The notes below the pieces were generated by a model. It had not been told where the DNA came from. It saw only the letters and a list, made by a program, of their open reading frames with translations, and ran no database searches. Shown piece after piece: positions 58,501 through 64,000 of a DNA stretch of 64,000 nt. The stretch comes from Enterobacter cancerogenus. GTDB taxonomy: Bacteria > Pseudomonadota > Gammaproteobacteria > Enterobacterales > Enterobacteriaceae. Position 1 is the first letter of the stretch; every line of letters begins with the position of its first letter. The stretch is from assembly GCF_019047785.1 (NCBI RefSeq), contig NZ_CP077290.1, forward strand, positions 1,984,001 through 2,048,000, given 5' to 3'. The position numbers and the translations under genes are program-made.

Positions 58501-58776
58501 GCCTTCTACGACATTCTGGCGCATATGCGTGATAAATATCAGTTCACTTATGAAGACGATAAAATGCTGGCGCTGGCGAAAGAGATGAAGGCGGTGGTCG
58601 ATAACACCTCGAAGTACCCGGACTGGAGCAAGCGTGATGATATTAAAGCGAAGCTGAAGGTTGAACTGATTCTGCTGCTGCACAAGCATAAGTTCCCGCC
58701 GGTAGCGAATGATGATGTCTATATGGGCGTACTGGCGCAGGCTGAACATTTTAAGCAGCATCAAATGGCGCAATAA
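55522..58776 (+). CDS. hsdR: Type I restriction-modification system, endonuclease/translocase HsdR
   Basis: 1084 residues. N-terminal nuclease with Asp166 ... Glu180-Phe-Lys182, then a superfamily 2 translocase with Walker A GATGCGKS (324-331) and DEAH (428-431), then a C-terminal helical domain that binds HsdM. Motif VI is QTISRVNR. Gene order M-S-R and the subunit size resemble type IC (EcoR124) systems more than K-12 EcoKI (R-M-S order, HsdR about 1170 residues). Confidence 0.95.
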   Translation: MHLSFSEAKLEQAIIELLQEQGYQHLTGDNVPRSSLDQVIIEDDLRHYLAARYQADGITEDEIQRLIKQFTTLPASDLYESNKTFCTWLANGFLFKRDDRQQKDLYIELLDTRHLPAALRKLFEADVPLQQAAETPASYLIQPLNRVKIVNQLTITGKENQPRIPDAILYINGLPLVVFEFKSAVREQEANIGDAYKQLCTRYRRDIPQLFVFNALCIISDGVNNRMGNLFAPYEYFYSWRKVSGNENREQDGIPSLHSMIQGLFHPVRLLDVIKNFICFPDKAKHEVKICCRYPQYYAARKLYYSIERARKPYGNGKGGTYFGATGCGKSYTMQFLTRLLMKSVEFASPTIVLITDRTDLDDQLSTQMCNAKNYIGDETVAPVTSRDDLREKLAGRNSGGVFLTTIHKFTEDTELLTERSNVICISDEAHRSQVNLDQKVLVDKESGKVRKTFGFAKYLHDSLPCATYVGFTGTPIDATLDVFGEVVDSYTMTESVLDEITVRIVYEGRAAKVILDSSKLEEVEKYYDECASAGTNEWQIDESKKASATMNAILGDEDRLKALAEDFAKHYEKRVAEGSTVKGKAMFVCASREIAWDFYRQLKTFRPAWFEIKQVPDGIALTEQEQKELPPSEMVKMVMTRGKDDNATLYELLGSKEYRKELDKQFKNAKSNFKIAIVVDMWLTGFDVPELDTIYIDKPLQKHNLIQTISRVNRKLEGKSKGLVVDYIGIKRQMNQALAMYSRIDANNFEDIQQSVIEVKNHLDLLAQAFHDFDSEAYFSGEPQAQLACLNNAAEFVMRTQKVERRFMGLVKRLKAAYDVCCGSEALSQAERDHIHFYLAVRSIVFKLTKGDAPDVTQMNARVREMIAEALKADGVEELFFLGDKKAESIDIFDNDYLDRINKIKLPATKIQLLQKLLEKAIGDFKKINQLQGINFTRRFQSIMDKYNERREDDILNGEEFDEFSQEMTDIIYDIKTEMGTYADLGIDMEEKAFYDILAHMRDKYQFTYEDDKMLALAKEMKAVVDNTSKYPDWSKRDDIKAKLKVELILLLHKHKFPPVANDDVYMGVLAQAEHFKQHQMAQ

Positions 58777-58807
58777 AGATATCGTGCTTTAAGCCATGTC
58801 TGATCGA

Positions 58808-58833
58808 CGGTAACCTTACGGTTGCCGTTTTTT
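58808..58833 (+). terminator. Rho-independent terminator of the hsd operon
   Basis: CGGTAACC / GGTTGCCG (one G-U pair) with loop TTAC, followed by TTTTTT. It is 31 bp after the hsdR stop. Confidence 0.9.
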
Positions 58834-58867
58834 GCACTTTCCCCCCGCTTCCCTCTATCCTTAAGCC

Positions 58868-60166
58868 ATGGAAAAATTAGCCGAACTCAAACGCGCCAAG
58901 CTGCTGGCGCTGTCGCTGCTGCTGATTGCTGCCGCGGCGTTTATTACCACGCTGTTTCTACCGCAGACCTTCTGGGTGCGCGGCATCAAGGCCATCGCCG
59001 AGGCCGCAATGGTGGGCGCGCTGGCAGACTGGTTTGCCGTGGTTGCCCTGTTCCGCCGGGTGCCCATTCCGTTTATCGCGCGCCATACGGCGATCATTCC
59101 GCGCAATAAAGATCGGATCGGCGAAAATCTGGGTCAGTTTGTTCAGGAAAAATTCCTCGATACGCAATCCCTGGTGGACTTAATCCGCCGCTATGAACCG
59201 GCTCAGATGATTGGCACCTGGTTCAGTCAACCGGACAACGCCCAGCGCGTCGGGCAGCACCTGATTCAGGTCATGAGCGGTTTTCTGGAACTTACCGATG
59301 ACGGGCGTATTCAGCGGCTGCTGAAACGCGCCGTGCATAAGGCGCTCGACAAGGTCGATTTCACCGAAACCAGCGCCGTCATGCTGGAAAGCATGACCAA
59401 AAACAACCGCCATCAGGTGCTGTTGGATGCGATCATCAACCGTCTGATTACCTTGATTCAGCGGGAAAGCACGCGGGACTTCATCGCCAGTCAGATTGTC
59501 CACTGGCTCAAAACCGAACATCCGCGCAAAGCGATGGTGCTACCGACGGAGTGGCTGGGCGACCAGAGCGCGGAGATGGTATCGAACGCGGTGAATACCC
59601 TGCTGGATGACATCAGCCACGACCGCACGCACCAGATCCGTCAGGCGTTTGACCGCGCCACGCTCAAGTTTATCGACAACCTGAAAAACGATCCGGACAT
59701 GGCGGCGAAAGCCGACAACATCAAGCATTACCTGAAGAATGACGAGGCGTTTAACCGCTATCTGGGCGAGATGTGGGCCGACCTGCGCGAATGGCTGAAA
59801 GCGGATATGCACAGTGAAGACTCCCGCGTGAAGCAGCGCATCGCCAACGCCGGGCTGTGGTTTGGCGAAACGCTGAACGCCGATGCCAGCCTGCGCGCGT
59901 CGCTGAACGAGCATCTGGAGCAGGCCGCGCACCGCGTCGCGCCGGACTTCGCCGCGTTCCTCACGCGCCATATCAGCGACACGGTGAAAAGCTGGGACGC
60001 CAAAGATATGTCGCGCCAGATTGAACTGAACATCGGCAAAGACCTGCAGTTTATCCGCGTCAACGGCACGCTGGTAGGCGGGACGATTGGGCTGATCCTG
60101 TTTTTACTCTCGCAGTTGCCCAGCCTGCTTGCGCACTACTCTGCTTTCGGCGGCGCGATAACGTAG
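58868..60166 (+). CDS. yjiN: DUF445 inner membrane protein YjiN
   Basis: 432 residues. One membrane helix near the N-terminus (about 15-32) and one at the C-terminus (about 405-425) flank a long helical domain. [17 protein letters not shown] and [19 protein letters not shown] are DUF445 signatures. It matches E. coli YjiN, which is also near hsd. Function unknown. Convergent with the DUF2955 gene; the two ends overlap by 31 bp. Confidence 0.92.
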   Translation: MEKLAELKRAKLLALSLLLIAAAAFITTLFLPQTFWVRGIKAIAEAAMVGALADWFAVVALFRRVPIPFIARHTAIIPRNKDRIGENLGQFVQEKFLDTQSLVDLIRRYEPAQMIGTWFSQPDNAQRVGQHLIQVMSGFLELTDDGRIQRLLKRAVHKALDKVDFTETSAVMLESMTKNNRHQVLLDAIINRLITLIQRESTRDFIASQIVHWLKTEHPRKAMVLPTEWLGDQSAEMVSNAVNTLLDDISHDRTHQIRQAFDRATLKFIDNLKNDPDMAAKADNIKHYLKNDEAFNRYLGEMWADLREWLKADMHSEDSRVKQRIANAGLWFGETLNADASLRASLNEHLEQAAHRVAPDFAAFLTRHISDTVKSWDAKDMSRQIELNIGKDLQFIRVNGTLVGGTIGLILFLLSQLPSLLAHYSAFGGAIT

Positions 60167-61212
60167 CGCGTCGGAGCAAAACAGTTCAGGACCCGGTGCA
60201 CCAGAAAGACCAGCGTCAGCGTGGTCACCAGCGCGAAGGTGACCGACGTGATGCGGTATAAATCGCTGAACACCAGGTCGCTGTCCGGGTGCATGTTCTG
60301 CCCGAACATAATGCCGATGGTGGTGATGCTGGCAAAGCCGACGCCCGCCCCGACCTTCTCCATGACGTGCAGCCGCGCGCCAAACGCCAGCCCGAGGCCA
60401 ATCAACGGCATCATCAGCAGCATGTGGCTGCTGTGATCGTAGAGGATAAGCTGCACCACCAGGATATACAGGCAGCCCAGCACCACGCCGACCACGCGCC
60501 AGACCGAGCTCATCACCGCGCCGCGATAGTGCATCGGGAACAGGATCAGCACACCCGCCATCAGCGCCGAGAGCGAATCACTCAGGTCGCTTATCTGGAA
60601 CACCACAAAGATCAGCGTGGCGACCGTCCCGGAAAGCAACGACTCGTGCCGCACCCGGGCATCGTCTTTCTCAATCAGCGGCGGCGGCTTGCGGGGTTCG
60701 ACGTCCGGCAGCAGGTAGTTCATCAGCGCACTCAGGCACACCGCCATCACGCTCGCTTCGATGTTGGAGAATAACAGCGTGTGCCAGTTGGTCGTCGGGA
60801 AGCTCATAAAGTTGAGCATCACGCTCTGGCACACCACGCCCATGGAGCCGAACAGAAACAGCGGCCCCTTGCTCATAAAGCGAAAGCGCATCACGTACAG
60901 GGCAAAGACCACCAGCGTCATGATCACCGGCCACTGCGACAAAAAGCCGATGATAATCACCATTTCAACGCAGTTCAGCGCGGCGCTAAAGACAAACTGC
61001 TTTGCCACGTGGCGGTTGAACACCGGTACCAGCGACAGCAGCATAATCGGGTAGACCACGAAGAACACGCCGTAGCTGGTGTTGTAGAAGCTCGACACGC
61101 TGAGGGCAATCATCCCGGCAAAGACGATGCGCAGGGTCTGGCGAAAGTCGTTGGCCGTGTAAACGATATTGCCGTGCGGGGTAAAGACCCTCGCCAGGGT
61201 GTTAATAGACAT
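60136..61212 (-). CDS. DUF2955-family (FUSC-like) inner membrane protein
   Basis: 358 residues with about ten membrane segments in two five-helix halves, separated by a hydrophilic loop ([17 protein letters not shown], near 170-190). This is the FUSC/DUF2955 arrangement. It forms the inner-membrane partner of the HlyD-type adaptor encoded upstream, whose 3' end it overlaps by 11 bp. Probable efflux of aromatic or acidic compounds by analogy with AaeAB; not shown. Confidence 0.88.
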   Translation of the reverse strand: MSINTLARVFTPHGNIVYTANDFRQTLRIVFAGMIALSVSSFYNTSYGVFFVVYPIMLLSLVPVFNRHVAKQFVFSAALNCVEMVIIIGFLSQWPVIMTLVVFALYVMRFRFMSKGPLFLFGSMGVVCQSVMLNFMSFPTTNWHTLLFSNIEASVMAVCLSALMNYLLPDVEPRKPPPLIEKDDARVRHESLLSGTVATLIFVVFQISDLSDSLSALMAGVLILFPMHYRGAVMSSVWRVVGVVLGCLYILVVQLILYDHSSHMLLMMPLIGLGLAFGARLHVMEKVGAGVGFASITTIGIMFGQNMHPDSDLVFSDLYRITSVTFALVTTLTLVFLVHRVLNCFAPTRYVIAPPKAE

Positions 61213-62266
61213 AGTGCAGCAGGCTCACCAGGTGGATCTGCATCCCGGAGAAGAAGCGCGCGAACGGCCCTTCGCTGTTGTACAACTGCACCGTGGCACG
61301 AGCGCCGGTCGGCAGGTGCTTCGGCAGCGCTTCATCCAGCGCCACGTGGATGCGCATACGCTGCGCGTCACGTACCCAGCGGTTAGAGGTCTCCGGCTGG
61401 GACAGCTCGCCGTTTACCGCTTCCTGCCCGGCGAGGATCCCGGCATCGCTGCTGGTCACGTGGGCGCGGAAAACCTGCCCCGGAAAGGCGTCGAACACCA
61501 CGGCGGCGTCGGTTCCCTGATGGGTATGACGCAGGCTCTTCTCGCGGAAATCGGCCACGATATCGGTCTGGTTGTTCACCAGCGCCAGCGCGGCAGAGCC
61601 GGAGGAGGCATAAAATCCGGGGCTGAGCTGCAGGTTACTCACCGTGCCGTCCGCTTCAGCATAGACCTTCGTCCAGCCGAGGTTCAGCTCGGCATCGTCC
61701 AGCGCGTTGCGGTATTTTTGCAGCGTCACGTTACGGTGTTCATCGCGCTCGCCGCGCTGAATGCGCAGGTTACGGATGTTGGCCTGAAGCGAACTGACGG
61801 ACTGCTCGCTGCTCTGCCAGGCAGTGCGCACCTTGTCGAGGTCAGACTGCGAGACGTTCTGCAGCGCGCTCAGCTTCTGATAGCGGTCAAACGTCACTTT
61901 GTCGTTACGCGCGGTCAGCACCGCAGTTTTCAGGCTGGCCTGGGCGGCAGCGATCTGCGCATCCAGCTGTTCGTTGGACAGGCGGGCCTGCTCCAGCGCG
62001 ATTTGCGCCGCTTCCACTTTGTTACGAAACGGCGTGTCGTCCAGCTCAAACAGCAGGTCGCCTTTTTTAACCTGGCTGTTGTTGTGCACGTGTACCGCCG
62101 CGACGTAGCCGGAGACGCGCGCAGAGACCGGCGTCACCACGCGCATCACGGTGGAGTCCGGCGTCAGCGGGATCCAGATATCCGCCACGATAAAGTAGAC
62201 AAACATCAGCAGGAAAGAGGCAATACTTACCCTTACCCAGCGGGCAAACTTTTGTTCAGGAGTCAT
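61202..62266 (-). CDS. HlyD/EmrA-family periplasmic adaptor
   Basis: 354 residues. An N-terminal anchor helix (about 14-32), a first lipoyl half VSARVSGYVAAVHVHNNSQVKKGDLLFELD, a long coiled-coil hairpin (about 85-190), the second lipoyl half and a beta-barrel domain. It links the inner-membrane pump to an outer-membrane channel. Start overlaps the MarR stop by one base (TAATG), so the three genes form one operon. Confidence 0.92.
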   Translation of the reverse strand: MTPEQKFARWVRVSIASFLLMFVYFIVADIWIPLTPDSTVMRVVTPVSARVSGYVAAVHVHNNSQVKKGDLLFELDDTPFRNKVEAAQIALEQARLSNEQLDAQIAAAQASLKTAVLTARNDKVTFDRYQKLSALQNVSQSDLDKVRTAWQSSEQSVSSLQANIRNLRIQRGERDEHRNVTLQKYRNALDDAELNLGWTKVYAEADGTVSNLQLSPGFYASSGSAALALVNNQTDIVADFREKSLRHTHQGTDAAVVFDAFPGQVFRAHVTSSDAGILAGQEAVNGELSQPETSNRWVRDAQRMRIHVALDEALPKHLPTGARATVQLYNSEGPFARFFSGMQIHLVSLLHYVY

Positions 62267-62736
62267 TATTTTTCGGTCTTGTTATCTTCTTCGCGGATAG
62301 TCCGCAAATTGCAGGCGATTTGATTCAACGTGGCGCTGAAAATGGCGATATGTTCCGGCGCGATATTGTGCGAGACGCGAGCCTGAAAGTTCTCAATAAC
62401 CTGAGTCAGCGTTTCAAGAACGCTCTTCCCTTCGGGCGTCAGCGTTAGCAGCCGGATACGCTTGTCGTAAGGCGATACGGTGCGCAGCAGGTAGCCCTGC
62501 TTTTCAAGCTGTGTCAGGGTGCGCATCAGCGGCGGCAGTTCGATACCCTGCACCTCCGCCAGCTCGCTTACCGAGACGTTATCCCCAAGCTGTTGCAGCT
62601 GCATCATCACCGTCCAGCTCGACTGGGTTAACCCGGTATCGAGAATGGCATCGTCGATCACCGCACGCCACTGGCGCACGACCATCGCCATCCGCATGCC
62701 CATTGGCCGGCGGCTAAACAGTTCGTCTTCACTCAT
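62266..62736 (-). CDS. MarR-family regulator of the efflux operon
   Basis: 156 residues from ATG 62736, chosen over an upstream in-frame ATG because GAGAGGA stands seven bases before it. Winged helix: SVSELAEVQGIELPPLMRTLTQLEKQGYLLRTVSPYDKRIRLLTLT. As the first gene of a MarR-HlyD-DUF2955 operon it is probably an autorepressor relieved by a pump substrate. Confidence 0.9.
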   Translation of the reverse strand: MSEDELFSRRPMGMRMAMVVRQWRAVIDDAILDTGLTQSSWTVMMQLQQLGDNVSVSELAEVQGIELPPLMRTLTQLEKQGYLLRTVSPYDKRIRLLTLTPEGKSVLETLTQVIENFQARVSHNIAPEHIAIFSATLNQIACNLRTIREEDNKTEK

Positions 62737-62760
62737 GGGGAGTCCTCTCATAGTACGCAC

Positions 62761-63077
62761 TCAGGATAATGGTTATCAGGGTAAGTATCAAGAAACGATG
62801 GACAAAAGAGCAGGAATTGCGAAAGGCACTGCCAGAGGTGACATACCCACAGGCCCGGTAAGCGCAGCGCCACCGGGCTTTTATTAACGGCTAAACAGTC
62901 TCTTAATGGCAACGTTTCCCGAAGCCGTTACCACCACTCGGTAAAGAGCGAAGTGTTGTGCCGGAGGGCGCTACGCTGAATTTCTCATTGAATTATGTTG
63001 AAGGCACACCTATCATAAATGTACGGATTAATACCGTACAATTCAAATGAAGCTGAAAAACAATTGAGAAGCACATC
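62761..63077. other. Intergenic region between the efflux operon and the TA pair
   Basis: 317 bp. It holds a REP-type hairpin (GCCCGGTAAGCGCAGCGCCACCGGGC, 62852-62877, followed by TTTTATT) and a half-REP near 62956-62976. The toxin-antitoxin promoter and operator lie in the last 60 bp. No further gene is supported. Confidence 0.7.
63020..63040 (+). promoter_or_regulatory. Palindromic operator of the tacAT-type pair
   Basis: Perfect seven-base arms TGTACGG and CCGTACA around ATTAATA lie 38 bp before the antitoxin ATG and overlap the expected promoter. RHH antitoxins of this family bind such palindromes to autorepress. Confidence 0.8.
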
Positions 63078-63347
63078 ATGACAGCACTGAAGAAACAGCG
63101 CATCGATCTGAGGTTAAGCGAAGACGATAAAAGCCTGATCGAAGAAGCTGCAGCAATGACCAACCAGTCAATTTCGCAGTTCATGGTCAGCACGGCTTCT
63201 GAACGCGCTGCGGAAGTTATCGATCGACACCGTCGCATGATCCTTAATGAAGCCTCCTGGAATACGGTAATGGAGGCCATCAGCAACCCGCCGGCACCAA
63301 ATGACCGCCTGAAACGCGCGGCGAAGCGTCTCCAGGATATGGAGTAA
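63078..63347 (+). CDS. DUF1778 (TacA-like) ribbon-helix-helix antitoxin
   Basis: 89 residues. N-terminal RHH: KQRIDLRLSEDDKSLIEEAAAMTNQSISQFMVSTASERAAEVI. The flexible C-terminal tail (PPAPNDRLKRAAKRLQDME) is the toxin-wrapping segment of TacA antitoxins. The toxin gene starts 3 bp after its stop. It should neutralise the toxin and repress the operon through the palindrome upstream. Confidence 0.92.
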   Translation: MTALKKQRIDLRLSEDDKSLIEEAAAMTNQSISQFMVSTASERAAEVIDRHRRMILNEASWNTVMEAISNPPAPNDRLKRAAKRLQDME

Positions 63348-63350
63348 TAC

Positions 63351-63872
63351 GTGAACGATGTGAAGATAGGGATTTTTTCAGAAGACGTTGAGTACGACCT
63401 GAGCCAGTTCGATTGCGGAGAAGTAAGCCTTAACACCTTCCTTGCAGAACACCTTAAACGCCAGCATCGCGGGAAGTTTTTGCGTGCCTACGTGCTCACG
63501 ACCCGCGAGGAAAACCCGCGAGTTCTGGGTTATTACACGCTCTCCGGGAGTTGCTTTGAAAAAGCTTACCTGCCCTCTAAAACTCAGCAGAAGCGCATTC
63601 CTTATAAAAATGTGCCGAGCGTAACCTTAGGGCGTCTGGCTATTGATAAACGCATTCAGGGGCAAGGTTTTGGTGAGTTACTTGTCACCCATGCTATGAA
63701 GACCGTCTATTTGGCCTCCTTTGCCGTCGGCATTCATGGTCTGTTTGTTGAAGCGCTGAACGATACAGCCAGAAATTTTTACCTCAAACTGGGGTTCATA
63801 CCGCTTCTGGCCGAGAATGAATTCACGCTCTTCTTACCGACGAAAACCTTTGAAAGCATGTTTGAAGAGTGA
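63351..63872 (+). CDS. TacT-like GNAT toxin (GTG start)
   Basis: 173 residues from GTG 63351. The acetyl-CoA loop RIQGQGFG (101-108) and the catalytic tyrosine Tyr144 in ARNFYLKLGF are intact. TacT toxins acetylate the alpha-amine of charged aminoacyl-tRNAs and stop translation. It lies directly behind the antitoxin, so the pair looks functional. A REP-type sequence follows at about 63876-63920. Confidence 0.92.
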   Translation: MNDVKIGIFSEDVEYDLSQFDCGEVSLNTFLAEHLKRQHRGKFLRAYVLTTREENPRVLGYYTLSGSCFEKAYLPSKTQQKRIPYKNVPSVTLGRLAIDKRIQGQGFGELLVTHAMKTVYLASFAVGIHGLFVEALNDTARNFYLKLGFIPLLAENEFTLFLPTKTFESMFEE

Positions 63873-63875
63873 ACC

Positions 63876-63922
63876 CGGCACGTAACGCCCCGGCAAGCGG
63901 GGCGGCTGCGCCACCGGGCAGG
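63876..63922. repeat. REP-like palindromes after the toxin gene
   Basis: CGCCCCGGCAAGCGGGGCGG and GGCTGCGCCACCGGGC form overlapping GC-rich hairpins between the convergent toxin and dehydrogenase genes. Confidence 0.65.
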
Positions 63923-63924
63923 GT

Positions 63925-64000
63925 TTAGCCCACAACCGACCTGGGTTCCATAAACGCGCGAATTCCCCAGTCGCCCATCTCGCGCCCAACACCTGAGTGT
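63925..64000 (-). CDS. Aldehyde dehydrogenase, 3' end (partial)
   Basis: Read on the minus strand from the window edge, the frame ends HSGVGREMGDWGIRAFMEPR then SVVG and TAA (63925-63927). The S-G-V-G-R-E motif followed by a short tail is the typical C-terminus of NAD-dependent aldehyde dehydrogenases. Only the last ~24 residues are in the window, so the subfamily cannot be named. Confidence 0.65.
   Translation of the reverse strand, partial: HSGVGREMGDWGIRAFMEPRSVVG

Noticed and set aside
51195..58776. Restriction cluster as part of a prophage or integrative element
   Set aside because: No integrase, attachment-site repeats or phage genes are visible, and the flanks (btsT-yjiX-yjiA side and yjiN) are conserved chromosomal genes.

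Overview
The window reads as a chromosomal segment of an enteric gammaproteobacterium of the Enterobacter / Lelliottia / Leclercia type. Nearly every protein has a close Escherichia coli counterpart. The gene order follows the E. coli K-12 99-100 min region from deoD back through prfC, rsmC, leuQPV, fhuF, bglJ-yjjQ, yjjPB, dnaTC, opgB, tsr, btsT-yjiX-yjiA and the hsd-mrr 'immigration control region', interrupted by genus-specific inserts. These comparisons rest on remembered family sequences, not on searches.

Layout. 1-0.4 kb: 3' end of a DUF1120/fimbrial-type gene. 0.45-4.8 kb: the deoCABD nucleoside catabolic operon (minus strand), with a deoP2 control region (two CRP sites, DeoR operator) and two more DeoR-type operators inside the divergent gene yjjI. 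5-7.4 kb: glycyl radical enzyme YjjI and activase YjjW. 7.4-14.9 kb: yjjV, yjjU, ytjA, osmY, prfC, yjjG, rimI, holD and rsmC. 15.1-15.4 kb: three tandem tRNA-Leu(CAG) genes. 15.5-17.9 kb: a Fur-box-linked small membrane protein, a diguanylate cyclase and fhuF. 18-20.1 kb: an orphan lactose/cellobiose-family PTS EIIC with a possible leader ORF and a palindromic operator, then a YbaK-like editing protein. 20.2-23.2 kb: bglJ-yjjQ and yjjP-yjjB. 23.2-24.9 kb: TetR, ohrR and ohr. 25-29.4 kb: dnaT, dnaC, yjjA, opgB. 29.6-31.4 kb: a LuxR-type regulator, a ToxR/CadC-like membrane regulator and a GNAT acetyltransferase, lying where K-12 has the lgo genes.

31.4-44.1 kb: tsr, with a near-consensus sigma-28 promoter, then the complete 4-hydroxyphenylacetate pathway hpaR / hpaGEDFHI-X-A-BC. 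44.2-48.1 kb: a small HTH protein, the pyruvate transporter btsT with a triple BtsR-type repeat, yjiX and yjiA. 48.6-50.9 kb: a YfaZ-family porin-like protein plus lipoprotein, and an aldehyde dehydrogenase. 51.2-58.8 kb: mrr and a type I restriction-modification system in the order hsdM-hsdS-hsdR. 58.9-62.7 kb: yjiN and a MarR-HlyD-DUF2955 efflux module. 63.1-63.9 kb: a TacA/TacT-type toxin-antitoxin pair, then the 3' end of an aldehyde dehydrogenase gene.

How it works together. The segment combines core replication and translation genes (dnaTC, holD, prfC, rsmC, rimI, leu tRNAs) with scavenging pathways (deo, hpa, btsT), envelope and stress genes (osmY, opgB, ohr, yfaZ), and a defence cluster (mrr, hsdMSR, tacAT). 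Intergenic spaces carry REP-like palindromes and a second dispersed palindrome family (CCCTCTCCC...GGGAGAGGG plus GGGTGAGGG). One copy of the latter forms the last codons of hpaA. I did not find one clearly unprecedented multi-gene system. The most interesting signals are regulatory architectures and small or orphan genes, listed in the findings.
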